Shown piece by piece: positions 26,615 through 37,010 of a stretch of 64,000 nucleotides of DNA. Both the position numbers and the translations under genes were made by a program. The notes beneath the pieces are model-generated. The model searched no databases, had not been told where the DNA came from, and worked only from the letters and a program-made list of their open reading frames with translations. The stretch is from Massilia solisilvae (GTDB lineage: Bacteria > Pseudomonadota > Gammaproteobacteria > Burkholderiales > Burkholderiaceae_D), in contig NZ_JANUGV010000002.1 of the NCBI RefSeq assembly GCF_024753215.1, positions 682,001 to 746,000 of the forward strand, written 5' to 3'. The stretch's first letter is position 1. The number at the start of each line of letters is the position of its first letter.

Positions 26615-27580
26615 TTAGCGCATCTGGGTGAAGTTCACCGGCACATAGCGGTAGCCCTTGCCCTCGGTGCGCAGGTGGCCCATGCCGGGGAATTGCAGGT
26701 GCGCGCCGCCGATCAGGTAGCCGCCCTTGGCTGCCGCATCGAAGGTTTTCTTGCGCTCGGCGGCGGCGGTCTTCTCGTCGCTGTCAAAGCCGATCGTCAC
26801 TTCCGGGTGCGCCATCTGCACGCCGGCCACGTGGATCAGGTCGCCGATCAGCACGAGCTTCTGGCCCTGGCTTTCCACGGTGTAGGTGGTGTGGCCCGGC
26901 GTGTGGCCGTGGCCGGTGTTGGCGCGCACGCCCGGCACCAGCTCGACGTCGCCGTCGAAGGTCTGCAGCTTGCCTGCCTTGACGTACGGCGCCAGCACAC
27001 CCTGGGCGGCCTGGAAGTAGCCCTTCTTGTCGGCCGGGGCCTTGTTCATGACCTCTTCGCTGAGCCAGAAGTCGGCTTCGTGCTTGGCCGCGCGCACGAT
27101 GGCGTTGGGGAATACGGCCTGGCCGTTGCTGGCCAGCCCGCCCACGTGGTCGCCGTGGAAGTGGGTGATATAGATCTCGTCCACCTGCTCGGGCTGGTAG
27201 CCGGCGGCCTTCAGGTTGGCCACCAGCTTGCCCAGGGTCGGGCCGAACAGCGCGCCCGCGCCGGTGTCGATCAGCACCAGCTTGCTGCCGGTGTTGACCA
27301 GGTAGGCGTTGTCCGAGGTTTCCAGCGGTACCTTGAGGAAGGACTTGGCCAGCTCGGCGCGGGTCTGCTCGGGCTTCTGGTGCAGCAGCTGGTCTACCGG
27401 CAGATCCACGGTGCCGTCCGACAGCGGGGTGATTTCGAAGTTGCCCAGCATCACCCGGAAGTAGCCGGGCGCAGGGGTCTTGGCCATCGGCGCGGCGGCG
27501 AAGGCCGGGCCGGCGGCGCAGGCCACCGCAGCGGCGGCCACAAGGGAGGCGAGGACGTGCTTGTTGAATTTGCTGGTCAT
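26615..27580 (-). CDS. Exported metallo-beta-lactamase-fold hydrolase
   Basis: A 321-residue periplasmic hydrolase with signal peptide (cleavage near Ala28, AFAAA). The MBL-fold zinc motif HFHGDH is at 140-145, preceded by LVLIDTGAGALFG and followed by TGHGHTPGHTTY and a LIGDLIH strand supplying further metal ligands. Exported enzymes of this type include lactonase-like and other ester-hydrolysing members; the substrate here is unknown. ATG 27580 starts the signal peptide; upstream in-frame sequence was rejected. It is divergent from the HPP-CBS gene. Confidence 0.85.
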   Translation of the reverse strand: MTSKFNKHVLASLVAAAAVACAAGPAFAAAPMAKTPAPGYFRVMLGNFEITPLSDGTVDLPVDQLLHQKPEQTRAELAKSFLKVPLETSDNAYLVNTGSKLVLIDTGAGALFGPTLGKLVANLKAAGYQPEQVDEIYITHFHGDHVGGLASNGQAVFPNAIVRAAKHEADFWLSEEVMNKAPADKKGYFQAAQGVLAPYVKAGKLQTFDGDVELVPGVRANTGHGHTPGHTTYTVESQGQKLVLIGDLIHVAGVQMAHPEVTIGFDSDEKTAAAERKKTFDAAAKGGYLIGGAHLQFPGMGHLRTEGKGYRYVPVNFTQMR

Positions 27581-27773
27581 GTTCTTATCCTGTCGAGCGA
27601 TGGGTTTGTCGCTGCACGCGGCAGCACTGTTGTTGCGGTGCATTTTTTGCACTGTTGAGTATCGTACATGAACAGGCGCGGCGCCGCTTGCCCCCCGAAT
27701 GGGGTGGCTCCTGCAAGCCCAGCGCGGCTGTGGTCTAATTGCGCCTCTGGAAATTTTGGAAGCGGTTTCGCCG

Positions 27774-28928
27774 ATGGCGGTATTGGGGAAAGACTGGCTG
27801 CGCGAATTCTGGCCGCAGCCGAATACGGCGAGCACCACCGAACGGGGCAGGGCGGCATCCGGCGCGCTGCTCGGGCTGCTGCTGACCGGTGCGCTCAGCC
27901 ACATGGTGTTGGGTGGCAAAGGCGCCTACCTGATCGCTCCGATGGGGGCGTCGGCCGTGCTGCTGTTCTGCCTGCCGGCCAGCCCGCTGGCGCAGCCGTG
28001 GTCTATCCTGGCCGGCAATCTTGTGTCGGCGCTGGTGGGCATTTTTTGCGCCCACCTGATCGGTTCGCCGCTGCTGGCTGCGCCGCTGGCGGGCGGCGTA
28101 GCGATCGGCGTGATGTTCTACCTGCGCTGCCTGCACCCCCCCGGCGCCGCGGTGGCGCTCAACGCGGTGCTGTGGGGCTTTGCCGCGCATCCCGGCACCT
28201 ACCTGGCGGTGGTGATGCTCAATTCGCTGCTGCTGGTGCTGGTGGCGCTGGCGTTCAACAACCTGACCGGGCGCCGCTATCCGCACCCGCAGCGCTCCAG
28301 CATGACCAACACCCATGCCACGCGCGACCCCGTGCCCACCGCGCGCCTGGGCTTTGCCAAGGAAGACCTGGATGCGGCGCTGGCGCGCTACGGCCAGGTG
28401 CTGGACGTGAGCCGCGACGACCTGGAGCACATCCTGTTCGAGACCGAGATGCGTGCCTACGGGCGGCGTTTCGGCGTCATCACCTGCGGCGAGATCATGT
28501 CCAGGGACGTGGTGACGATCGAGCCCTCGGCGCCGCTGGCGCTGGCCTGGCGGCTGCTGCGGCGCCACCGTGTGCACGCGCTGCCGGTGCTGCGGCGCGA
28601 CCGGCGCGTGGCGGGGATCGTGGGGCAGAGCGATTTCCTGCATCACGCGGGGCTGGACGAATACCGCACGGTGGGCGAGCGCCTGGGCGAGCTGGCGGGC
28701 CTCGTGTTCGGCTACCGCGCGGACCGGCCGGAGGTGGTGGCGCAGATCATGACCACCGACGTGAAGACCGTGCGCGCGGACGAGCCGATCGCGGAACTGG
28801 TGCCGCTGATGGCCAACAGCGGGCTGCACCACATTCCGGTGGTCGATGCGGACGGGGTATTCGTCGGGATCGTGAGCCAGTCGGATCTGCTGGCGGCGAT
28901 GTATGAGGTGCGGCTGAGGGCCGCTTGA
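27774..28928 (+). CDS. HPP-family membrane protein fused to a CBS domain pair
   Basis: A 384-residue protein. The first ~170 residues hold four or so membrane helices and the HPP signature CLHPPGAAVAL. The second half is cytoplasmic with two CBS domains (GEIMSRDVVTIEPSAPL ... GIVGQSDFL, and QIMTTDVKTVRADEPI ... GIVSQSDLL). HPP proteins have been linked to nitrite or anion transport, and CBS pairs sense adenine nucleotides, so a nucleotide-gated transporter is a reasonable inference. ATG 27774 is the start that gives a normal N-terminus; the ribosome site is weak. Confidence 0.85.
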   Translation: MAVLGKDWLREFWPQPNTASTTERGRAASGALLGLLLTGALSHMVLGGKGAYLIAPMGASAVLLFCLPASPLAQPWSILAGNLVSALVGIFCAHLIGSPLLAAPLAGGVAIGVMFYLRCLHPPGAAVALNAVLWGFAAHPGTYLAVVMLNSLLLVLVALAFNNLTGRRYPHPQRSSMTNTHATRDPVPTARLGFAKEDLDAALARYGQVLDVSRDDLEHILFETEMRAYGRRFGVITCGEIMSRDVVTIEPSAPLALAWRLLRRHRVHALPVLRRDRRVAGIVGQSDFLHHAGLDEYRTVGERLGELAGLVFGYRADRPEVVAQIMTTDVKTVRADEPIAELVPLMANSGLHHIPVVDADGVFVGIVSQSDLLAAMYEVRLRAA

Positions 28929-28933
28929 GGCGG

Positions 28934-29047
28934 GTAGGGTGGGCAGGTCTTCCTGCCCACGCGTTCAAGCAAGGTTTGCGGCTTCGTGCAGCGATTTGGC
29001 CCGCAAGCGCCGGTTGAACGCGTGGGCGGGAAACCCGCCCACCCTAC
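28934..29047. repeat. Dispersed palindromic repeat, copy 2
   Basis: 114 bp, bounded by GTAGGGTGGGCAGG and CCCGCCCACCCTAC, with internal CTGCCCACGCGTTCAA and TTGAACGCGTGGGC. It fills almost the whole gap between two convergent genes (HPP-CBS and YecA/SEC-C), starting 5 bp after one stop and ending 3 bp before the other. It could serve as a bidirectional transcription barrier. Confidence 0.88.
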
Positions 29048-29050
29048 AGG

Positions 29051-29737
<687 letters not shown>

Positions 29738-29827
29738 GAAATGCTCTTGTTGCGGTGAAGCCGCCAGTTTAACGCCTGCGAGCTCGCGGGCGCACGAAAA
29801 TGTGCTGCCGGACTTACAATGGCGCCC

Positions 29828-30838
29828 ATGGAACCTACCCGCGACAACCAGGAATCGCCCTTGCTGCACCCCTATCAACGCCTCGACCCGGACCGGGTGC
29901 TGGACGCCGTCGAGAGCGTCGGCCTGCACGGCGACGGCCGCCTGCTGGCGCTGAACAGCTACGAGAACCGGGTCTACCAGGTCGGGCGCGACGAGGGCGC
30001 GCCGGTGGTGGTCAAGTTCTACCGGCCGGGACGCTGGAGCGAGGCGCAGATTCTGGAAGAGCACGCGTTCGTGGCCGAACTGGCCGAGCGCGAGGTGCCA
30101 GTGGTGCCGGCGCGGGTGCTGGACGGCAAGACGCTGCACGCGTTCGACGGCTTCCTGTTTGCCGTTTTCCCCAGCCGGGGCGGGCGCGCGCCGGAGCTGT
30201 CGGACCCGAAGACGCTGGAATGGATCGGGCGTTTCATCGGCCGCATCCATGCGCTGGGCGGCGTGGCGCCGTACCGGCAGCGCCCGGCCATCGACCCGGA
30301 CACCTTCGGGCGCCAACCGCGCGATTACCTGCTGCAGCACGGCTTCATTCCGCCCGACCTGCTGGCCACCTACCGGAGCGTGGTGGACCAGGCGCTGGAT
30401 GGCGTGGCGCGCTGCTACGAGCGCGCCGGTGACGTGCAACTGCTGCGGCTGCACGGCGATTGTCACTCGGGCAACGTGCTGTGGACGGGCGACGGGCCGC
30501 ACTTCGTGGACTTCGATGACAGCCGCATGGGGCCGGCGGTGCAGGACCTGTGGATGCTGCTGTCGGGCGAGCGCAGCGAGATGGTGCGCCAGATGGCCGA
30601 CGTGCTGGCCGGCTACGAGGATTTCTGCGACTTCGACCCGCGCGAGCTGTACCTGGTCGAGGCGCTGCGCACGCTGCGCCTGATCCACTACTCGGGCTGG
30701 CTGGCGATGCGCTGGTCCGACCCGGCGTTCCCGGTGGCATTCCCGTGGTTTAACACCCAGCGTTACTGGCAGGACCGCATCCTGGAACTGCGCGAACAGG
30801 TCGCGTTGATGGATGAACCACCCCTGTGGCCGGTCTGA
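29828..30838 (+). CDS. srkA: Stress response kinase A (YihE/RdoA family)
   Basis: A 336-residue Ser/Thr kinase of the aminoglycoside-phosphotransferase-like fold. The nucleotide-binding lobe includes [11 protein letters not shown] and [11 protein letters not shown]. The catalytic loop is [11 protein letters not shown] and the metal site is FVDFDDS. E. coli SrkA counters stress-induced death via MazF-related pathways. Length matches (about 328). ATG 29828 follows an in-frame ATG 9 bp earlier; the later one matches the usual N-terminus. Confidence 0.92.
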   Translation: MEPTRDNQESPLLHPYQRLDPDRVLDAVESVGLHGDGRLLALNSYENRVYQVGRDEGAPVVVKFYRPGRWSEAQILEEHAFVAELAEREVPVVPARVLDGKTLHAFDGFLFAVFPSRGGRAPELSDPKTLEWIGRFIGRIHALGGVAPYRQRPAIDPDTFGRQPRDYLLQHGFIPPDLLATYRSVVDQALDGVARCYERAGDVQLLRLHGDCHSGNVLWTGDGPHFVDFDDSRMGPAVQDLWMLLSGERSEMVRQMADVLAGYEDFCDFDPRELYLVEALRTLRLIHYSGWLAMRWSDPAFPVAFPWFNTQRYWQDRILELREQVALMDEPPLWPV

Positions 30839-30960
30839 CAATTCCTGCTTTTGAACACCGGAATTGAGCGGGTTTTCCGCGTCTCCTTTGGGCGCTGAAG
30901 GCCGCGGCGGGGGCGGATAATCGACGCGAGACCCCCTCCAGCGCGCCAACGAGACCCCTG

Positions 30961-33261
30961 ATGCACCCTGAGCCGAACCAGCCGAACGACGCCGACCTGA
31001 TCATCGACCTGCCGCCCACCGCCGACGGCCCGGTCGTGGCGCACGAAACCCGCGCGCCGCTGGCGATGGACGACATCAAGCTGGCCATCGCCCGCGTCGA
31101 GGCCGAGGCCAAGGCCAATTGCGCCGCCGGCAGCCGCGCCGCGGCCGAGGCGCAGGCGCGCCAGCTGGCCGAGCAGCGCGCGGCGATGGACGCCGAGGCC
31201 GCCGCCGCCGCGCTGGCCAGCGTGCAGGCATCGGAAGAGGCGATCGAGGCCAACCGCGACCGCGTGGACGCCCTGCGCGCCGCCGCCAAGGCCGCCGCCG
31301 AGCGGCTGGAAGCGGTGCGCGCCGAAACCGCCGAACTGCGCGCGCGCATGGAGGCCGACACCCACATCCGCCTGGCCGCCGAAGCGCGCGCCCGCAGCGA
31401 GGAAGAGGCGCGCCGCCGCGCCGCCGAACAGATCGAAGCCGAAGCCGCACTGGCGGCCAGGGCCGCGCAGGCGGCCGACGAGCTGCTGCACCAGACCGAG
31501 CAGGCGCGCCTGCAGGCGGCCGAACGGGTGGCCGCGGTGCACGCGGCGAAGGAAGAAGTGCTGCACAGCGCCAGTGCCGACGCGCGCGTGGCGATCCTGG
31601 CGCGCGAACGCGAGCGCGCCGAGAAGGAGGCGCGCCAGACCGCCGAGAAGCTGGCCGAGGCCGAAGCCGAGGCGCTGGAGCTGGCCCGCCAGCGCGAGCG
31701 CGCGGACCAGATCGCGCTGGCCTCGAGCTTTGCCCGCGCCGGCGCCGAGGCGCGCGCGCTGGAGGAAGCCAGGGCGCTGGCACACATCGAACAGGAACGC
31801 GAGGCGACCGCGCTGGCGCAGGCCGAGTCCGAGCGCATCGCCGCGCAATCGCTGCGCATGCGCCTGCAGACCGAGAAAGAACTGCGCGACGCCGCGCTGC
31901 ACCGCGAGCGCCTGGAAAAGACCGCGCTGGCCGCAGCCGAAGCGCGGCGCGAAGCGGAAGCGCGCATCCTGGCCGCGACCGAGGCCCGCATCGAGGCCGA
32001 CCGCAAGCTGCGCGAGGTGGCGTTCGAGCGCGCGCGCGCGGAGGAAGAGGCGGGCATGCAGGTGGAGGCCAAGCTGGCCGCCGAGACGGTCGCCGCGCAG
32101 CAGGCCAAGGAACGTGCCGCGGCCGACGAGGCGGCGGCGCAGGCGGCCCAGCGCGAAGCCGAGGAACAGAAGCGCCAGCGCCAGCTGGCCGAGGAGCGCG
32201 CGGCGCTGGCCCAGCAAGAGGCCGACGCGCGCGCCGCCGAGAACGATGCCGAAGCGCGTGCGCTGGCGGCGATGGCGCAGCAGGTCGAGCAGCAGCGGCT
32301 GGCGGCCGAGGCGGCGACGCGCCGTGCCGAGGAGGCCGAGCGGCTGGTCGAGGCCGAGCGCGAGCGGGCCCAGGCCGAGGCCGCGGCGCTGGCGCAGCTG
32401 CAGGAAAAGCTGGAGGTCGAGCGCCAGACCACCGCCGCGGCGCAGGCGCGTGCGCAGGCCGAGCAGGAAGAGACTGCGCTCTTGCGCGAGAAGGCCCAGT
32501 CCGAGCGTCGCCTCGAAGAAGCGAAGCGGGCGGCAGTCGAAGCCACGCGGGTGGCGGCGGCCAAGGCGCTGGAGGAGGCCGAGCAAGAGGAAGCAGCGGC
32601 CGCCATCGTGCAGGCACAGGCGCAGCGCGCGGCCGAACTGGCGCGGGTGCAGGCCGAGCGCGCGGCAGCCGAGCAGCAGAAGCTGGCGCTGCTCGACGAC
32701 GCGATCGCGGCCGAACGCGCGGCGACGCAGGCGGCGCGCGAAGCGCTGCTGCTGGCCGAGCAGAAGATGACGGCGCAGCGCGAACAGGCCGAGGCCGAGG
32801 CGCGCGCCAACCAGGCGGCAGCGGCCAAGCTGGCGTCGGAACTGGCGTGCGCGCGCGCCGCCGAGGCACGGGCGCAAGCGCTGGAAGAAGAGGCGCTGAT
32901 GGCGCGCCAGCAGGAACTGGCCGGGCAGGCCGCGGCGCAGGCGGCCATCGACAAGCGCGAGGCGCAGCGCGCGCTGCTGGAGAAGGCGCAGGCGCACGCC
33001 GAAATGCAGCGCAAGGTCGCGCAGGCCACGGCCGACATGGCGCAGGCCAAGCAGGAGCTGGCCGAGTTCGAGAGCCGCCGCTATGACGACCAGGTGGCCG
33101 AGCTGGCCGCGACCAAGGAGGCGCTGGGCGAGCGCAAGGCCGAGGCCGAGCAGCGCGCCGTGTCGGAAGACCTGACCCGCGAAGTGATCGACCGGATCAA
33201 GCAGCCGTCGGCGGCGCAGGCGGCCAAGCGGCTGGCGACCGTCATTCAACGGCGGAGTTGA
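30961..33261 (+). CDS. Giant alanine/glutamate-rich coiled-coil protein
   Basis: A 766-residue protein built almost wholly of Ala, Glu, Arg, Gln and Leu in heptad-like order from about residue 38 to 740, so a very long, nearly uninterrupted coiled coil or single alpha helix is predicted. A short non-helical head (residues 1-35, with [14 protein letters not shown]) and a tail with [18 protein letters not shown] flank it. No signal peptide, membrane helix, cysteine-rich part or known domain is visible. Large open frames also exist on the opposite strand; the plus frame is preferred because its composition is that of a real coiled coil, with a sensible head and tail. The function is unknown; cytoskeletal or scaffolding roles are possible. 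Confidence 0.75.
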   Translation: MHPEPNQPNDADLIIDLPPTADGPVVAHETRAPLAMDDIKLAIARVEAEAKANCAAGSRAAAEAQARQLAEQRAAMDAEAAAAALASVQASEEAIEANRDRVDALRAAAKAAAERLEAVRAETAELRARMEADTHIRLAAEARARSEEEARRRAAEQIEAEAALAARAAQAADELLHQTEQARLQAAERVAAVHAAKEEVLHSASADARVAILARERERAEKEARQTAEKLAEAEAEALELARQRERADQIALASSFARAGAEARALEEARALAHIEQEREATALAQAESERIAAQSLRMRLQTEKELRDAALHRERLEKTALAAAEARREAEARILAATEARIEADRKLREVAFERARAEEEAGMQVEAKLAAETVAAQQAKERAAADEAAAQAAQREAEEQKRQRQLAEERAALAQQEADARAAENDAEARALAAMAQQVEQQRLAAEAATRRAEEAERLVEAERERAQAEAAALAQLQEKLEVERQTTAAAQARAQAEQEETALLREKAQSERRLEEAKRAAVEATRVAAAKALEEAEQEEAAAAIVQAQAQRAAELARVQAERAAAEQQKLALLDDAIAAERAATQAAREALLLAEQKMTAQREQAEAEARANQAAAAKLASELACARAAEARAQALEEEALMARQQELAGQAAAQAAIDKREAQRALLEKAQAHAEMQRKVAQATADMAQAKQELAEFESRRYDDQVAELAATKEALGERKAEAEQRAVSEDLTREVIDRIKQPSAAQAAKRLATVIQRRS

Positions 33262-33441
33262 CTCGGGGGGGCGGCTAGCTGGAGAAAAACGACAAGCTAT
33301 TCGGACAAGAAAGCCTTTCTCGCTCGTCCCCGTCAGGTCGGCGACTTGCCGGTCGAGAAAGGAGAGCCGGCGCCGTCAATCGCAGCTAAAGCGACAGTTG
33401 ACGTCGCGACTGCCGAAGGCGCCGGGGTAGCGTAGGAACGC

Positions 33442-33804
33442 TCAGAACGAATGCGATTTCGTCTTCTTGACTGAGAAGAACTCAAGGACGTCTGGCGCAT
33501 CGATCGTGACACGCACTTTTTGCATCCCTTTCGCGGCGGCGCTCAACTTTCGCACTCGATATGCAGCAGGCTTTTGGTTCAATTGTGCGACGACGCCCTG
33601 GCGTAGCTGCATCTGTTTGACGTACCAGATACGGGGACCTTTGTCGGCGCCCAGGTCCGTCACTGCATTCGGCGTCTTGTTTCCCTGCTTAATGTCAGGC
33701 ATCTCGACCTTGCCATTGCGGGTGCTCTCGTCCAAAGCGGCCTTGAGCGCTTTCGATGATGTTGGCTGCAAGTTCTTGCCCTTGCCGTAACTTATCGTAG
33801 CCAT
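33442..33804 (-). CDS. Hypothetical protein, 120 residues
   Basis: No family recognised. A basic, Lys/Gln-rich small protein (MATISYGKGKNLQP at the start, FFSVKKTKSHSF at the end) with no signal peptide or membrane helix. ATG 33804 has a strong AGGAGG-type site upstream, better than the GTG at 33807. The start overlaps the stop of the frameshifted acetyltransferase gene, so the two were once translated together. Base composition is clearly less GC-rich than the flanking genes, suggesting transfer. Confidence 0.65.
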   Translation of the reverse strand: MATISYGKGKNLQPTSSKALKAALDESTRNGKVEMPDIKQGNKTPNAVTDLGADKGPRIWYVKQMQLRQGVVAQLNQKPAAYRVRKLSAAAKGMQKVRVTIDAPDVLEFFSVKKTKSHSF

Positions 33805-34382
33805 CACACCTCCTCGTTACTAATGACTTCGGCGATACGCCTCATTGACCAACTTTCTTCGCTGGACAAGTCAAACTCCATGATACACCCGCAACCGAAC
33901 CGCTCCCATAGATCGTAGTGGCCACTATCCCACAAATCAGAGATCCGGAACTGGCCAGCGACGTAGTTCACGCCAGCAGCATCAAGCTCCGCCTTCATTT
34001 TTAGCAAAATATCGGGCTCCACGACTGCATCGTATCCTAGCTTGGGCCAGACAACCCAACCCACGTCGGGGTGATTTGCAGCATTCGCGACAATTTTGGC
34101 GAATCCCAGTTGTGAGGCTGCCATCGCTTCGATCGCGAGAGAAAACGCTCCAATCCCTTGCCCTCGATAAGCTTTCTTCAAGTAAAACTCAACGTTGTGC
34201 ATGACCGAGAGTAGGAGGCCGCCTTCCTCACACGCAAGGTCGAGCCGTCGAAAGCACCGGCAAGCCGCCACAGTTCGTTCGTTATGTCTTTGCCGGACAG
34301 TTCTACAGGCAAGATGTCGGGGCTTGCCTCCAATGTGACCTGGCCCGTGAAACGAACGGGAACTTCGACAAATTTCCCCAAA
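33804..34382 (-). pseudogene. GNAT-type acetyltransferase broken by a frameshift
   Basis: The C-terminal part (33804 to about 34235) carries a GNAT acetyl-CoA loop, KKAYRGQGIGAFS, followed by an expected NAANHPDVGWVVWPKLGYD strand. The N-terminal part is in another frame (FVEVPVRFTGQVTLEA ... WRLAGAFDGSTLRV). Joining the frames near 34229-34236 with one added base gives a continuous protein reading ...DGSTLRV then EEGGLLLSVMHNVEF, which is why I call a frameshift. The likely original start is the TTG at 34380-34382, behind GAGGGAGA. The break could be a true mutation or a read error. Low-GC context as for the gene downstream. Confidence 0.6.
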
Positions 34383-34545
34383 TTCTCTCCCTCTTCAATG
34401 CCGTGGTTGCTATTTTGGCATTTCGTCTGATGCCCAGCAACTGCGAGAAGCAGCCAGATGAGATCGAATTCCGTTCGAGTTCGCTTCTTTATGTGCAGAT
34501 CATGACGGGCCTGACAACCCAATTAGTTCGCCGTACCGAGGCAGG

Positions 34546-36369
34546 TCAACCAGGACTTTCTTCCACGCCCGGCGCTACCGATCCCGATGCCAGCGTGATC
34601 CGCGTTTGCTTGTCCAGCGGGTTCGACGGCGCCGTGCCGTTGTCATTGAGCGGCTTGACCTTGTTGAACACCACCGCGAAGCTGTCCGCCGTCACCGTGG
34701 CCACCGCGTAGCCCTGCGCGTCGTGGTCGCCATAGACGAGGTCCGGGTTGTGGTCCAGCAGCAGCCGGTCGAGCGCGCGCGGGATCGCGGCCAGGTCGGT
34801 GAGTGCGGACGAACCGAGCTTGCCGAGTTGCTGCAGGATCTCGTGGTAGTACGACAGGCTGCTCACGCCCGCGCCGACGAAATCGACCATCACCGGCGTG
34901 CCCACCGCGGGGTCGGGGTTGTCGCGCACCACGCCGCACTGGAAGGCGTGAAGGTCGCCCGACACCGCCACCACGTTGCGAATGTTCTGCGCCTTCAGGT
35001 AGCTCATCAGCTCGGCGCGGGCGGACGGGTAGCCGTCCCACACGTCGGCATTGAGCACGTACAGCTGGTCGTAGGGCGCCGGGACCTTGCCGCGCAGGTC
35101 CAGCCACATGCGGTTGAGCGTGACCTCGTTGCCCCATACCTTCCAGCGCGCGGTCGAGGCGCGCAGGGTGTTTTTCCACCACGCAGCTTGGGTCTGGCCG
35201 AGGATCGACGGCACATGGCCCAGCGCGATGGTGTCGGCCCGCTCCGCCCCCAGCAGCACGTCGCGGATCACCAGGCTGCGCGCGCCGATGTGGTCGTCGC
35301 CATGCACCGGGTCGTGGCCCAGCATCTCGGCCACCAGCGACTCGGCCACCACCTGGTCGTCGCGGTACAGGCGCTCGTCCGTCATCACCAGGTGCAGCAG
35401 GGTGCCGAAGCGGAAGTCGCGGTACAGGCGGATGTTGTCGTAGGCCGGGTTGGACAGGTCGAACGAGACGTCGCCGAAGTCCACCGGCATGTATTCGGCC
35501 CAGGCCTGGTTGGCATTGCGCCGGCGCTGGGTCTCGCGCGTGTTGCTGTTGTCGTAGGTCTGGTGGTCCTGCCAGCAGTCGTCCGAGAATTCGTGGTCGT
35601 CCCACACGCCGATCATGGCGAAGCGGCGGTGCACCTCCTGCAGCCGGGTGTCGCCGCGGTAGGTGCGGTACAGGGTGCGGTAGTCTTCCAGGCTGGTGGC
35701 GTGGATGCCCGCCGTGCTGCCGGGGTTGGGCACGCCATTGGGCAGCGTGATGTAGCCGTGCGCCGGCTCGGCCTGGCCGCGGTGGAAAGAGGTGTCCACC
35801 GCTTCGTAGATGTAGTCGCCCACGTGCACCACGAAGTCGAGCTGCTCTTGCGCCAGCAGCGTGAACGCGCCCCAGTGGTTGTAGCTCCAGTCCTGGCACG
35901 ACAGCCAGGCAAAGCGCAGCGACTGCGGGGTGCTCGTTGCCGCCGGCGCAGTGCGCGCCATGCCCACCGGGCTGGTGTCGCGCCCGGCCACGAAACGGTA
36001 GTAGTACTGGGTGCCGGGCGCCAGGCCCGTGACCTTGGCGCGCACCGTGTAATCCCACGCGGGCAGGGCGGACAGCCCCACGCTGGCCACGGTGCTCGAG
36101 AAGGTGTCGGACAGCGAGAGCTCGAGCCGGATCGCGCGCGGGCCGGCCGCGCCGGTGCCCGGGTAGCGGGTCCAGAACACGATGCTCGCTTCCCTGGGGT
36201 CGCCGCTGGCCACGCCCTGCGGGAAGGCGGTGTTGACCGGCGGTGGCGGCGTGCCGCCCCCGCCATCGCCATCGCCGTCATTGCCGCCCGCGTGGCAGCC
36301 CGCCAGGCCGCCAGTGGCGCTCGCGACCGTGTAGAACATTGCGCTGCGAATAAACGCCCGTCGATCCAT
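34546..36369 (-). CDS. phoD: PhoD-type alkaline phosphatase / phosphodiesterase
   Basis: A 607-residue exported phosphatase. The N-terminus MDRRAFIRSAMFYT resembles a Tat signal and is followed by LAGC with Cys25, so it may be a lipoprotein. The N-terminal domain with VASGDPREASIVFWTRY is the PhoD Ig-like part, and the metallophosphatase core shows VHVGDYIYE, GVWDDHEFSDD and VAVSGDLHAF. PhoD releases phosphate from organic phosphate mono- and diesters outside the cytoplasm. No Pho box was looked for with certainty; expression on phosphate limitation is inferred from the family. It stands alone. Confidence 0.93.
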   Translation of the reverse strand: MDRRAFIRSAMFYTVASATGGLAGCHAGGNDGDGDGGGGTPPPPVNTAFPQGVASGDPREASIVFWTRYPGTGAAGPRAIRLELSLSDTFSSTVASVGLSALPAWDYTVRAKVTGLAPGTQYYYRFVAGRDTSPVGMARTAPAATSTPQSLRFAWLSCQDWSYNHWGAFTLLAQEQLDFVVHVGDYIYEAVDTSFHRGQAEPAHGYITLPNGVPNPGSTAGIHATSLEDYRTLYRTYRGDTRLQEVHRRFAMIGVWDDHEFSDDCWQDHQTYDNSNTRETQRRRNANQAWAEYMPVDFGDVSFDLSNPAYDNIRLYRDFRFGTLLHLVMTDERLYRDDQVVAESLVAEMLGHDPVHGDDHIGARSLVIRDVLLGAERADTIALGHVPSILGQTQAAWWKNTLRASTARWKVWGNEVTLNRMWLDLRGKVPAPYDQLYVLNADVWDGYPSARAELMSYLKAQNIRNVVAVSGDLHAFQCGVVRDNPDPAVGTPVMVDFVGAGVSSLSYYHEILQQLGKLGSSALTDLAAIPRALDRLLLDHNPDLVYGDHDAQGYAVATVTADSFAVVFNKVKPLNDNGTAPSNPLDKQTRITLASGSVAPGVEESPG

Positions 36370-36512
36370 GTGAGGCTCCCGTGAACGCTTGTTTGCCTGA
36401 AGCGTAGGGGAAGGGCGGACGGGCGCGTTTGATCGCGCTCAGGTGTATCCAGCTGAACGGTTCATGATGTTGTGATATGACGCTCGAATGGATGAGGCCG
36501 GTTTGATCCGCG

Positions 36513-36917
36513 CTACATATTACCGGCGCCCGCAGGACGCTGGCCGCCGCCGCTCACTTTTTCGACGAAATATTCGGTCTCGCCAAAGCAGGTGGTGGGC
36601 ACGCCCTTGTGCTGGGCGTAGCTGATCTGCACGCGCTGGCCCATCAGCGGCAGCATCTGCTGTACCACGGCCGGGTCGCGCACGGTGAAGGCGAAGCGCT
36701 CGGGAATGGCGCCGGGCATGCTGGACAGCAGGATCTCGCCTTCCCAGGTCTTGCACAGCCAGCCTTTTTTCGACAGCTTCTGCAGGTAGCCGGCGCGCTC
36801 GCCCTCCGAGTACGACCACGACAGCGCGATCCAGACATACAGGGCAAACAGCAGGGCAAGTGCAACGAGCAGGGACAGCAGGATCGCGCTGGCGCGCTTT
36901 GGCAGGGTCATCGGCAT
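36513..36917 (-). CDS. Small membrane-anchored protein of unknown function
   Basis: A 134-residue protein with one strong N-terminal helix (ILLSLLVALALLFALYVWIAL), then a soluble domain with SEGERAGYLQKLSKKGWLC and a C-terminal part VQISYAQHKG. This matches a conserved proteobacterial type often found without characterised function. ATG 36917 or 36911 could start it; neither has a strong ribosome site. It lies 93 bp downstream of terD start region in the opposite gene order, with no obvious functional tie. Confidence 0.7.
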   Translation of the reverse strand: MPMTLPKRASAILLSLLVALALLFALYVWIALSWSYSEGERAGYLQKLSKKGWLCKTWEGEILLSSMPGAIPERFAFTVRDPAVVQQMLPLMGQRVQISYAQHKGVPTTCFGETEYFVEKVSGGGQRPAGAGNM

Positions 36918-37010
36918 AATCGGGTGGCGTAACAGGTTGGGCGGTGGGCGCGCCGCACCGCCGGGGTCAAGCGCGTCCATTCTGCCACGGACGCCTCGAT
37001 TGTCAAACTG

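Noticed and set aside
30750..33249. Two open frames of 766 and 828 codons on the minus strand opposite the coiled-coil gene.
   Set aside because: Their Ala/Ser/Cys- or Leu/Gly/Arg-rich sequences are mirrored codons of the GCC/GAG/CGC repeats; no start, signal or domain supports them.
33442..34382. Thought of a GNAT toxin-antitoxin pair in the low-GC patch.
   Set aside because: The partner has no ribbon-helix-helix or other antitoxin feature and the acetyltransferase is frameshifted and of a different layout.
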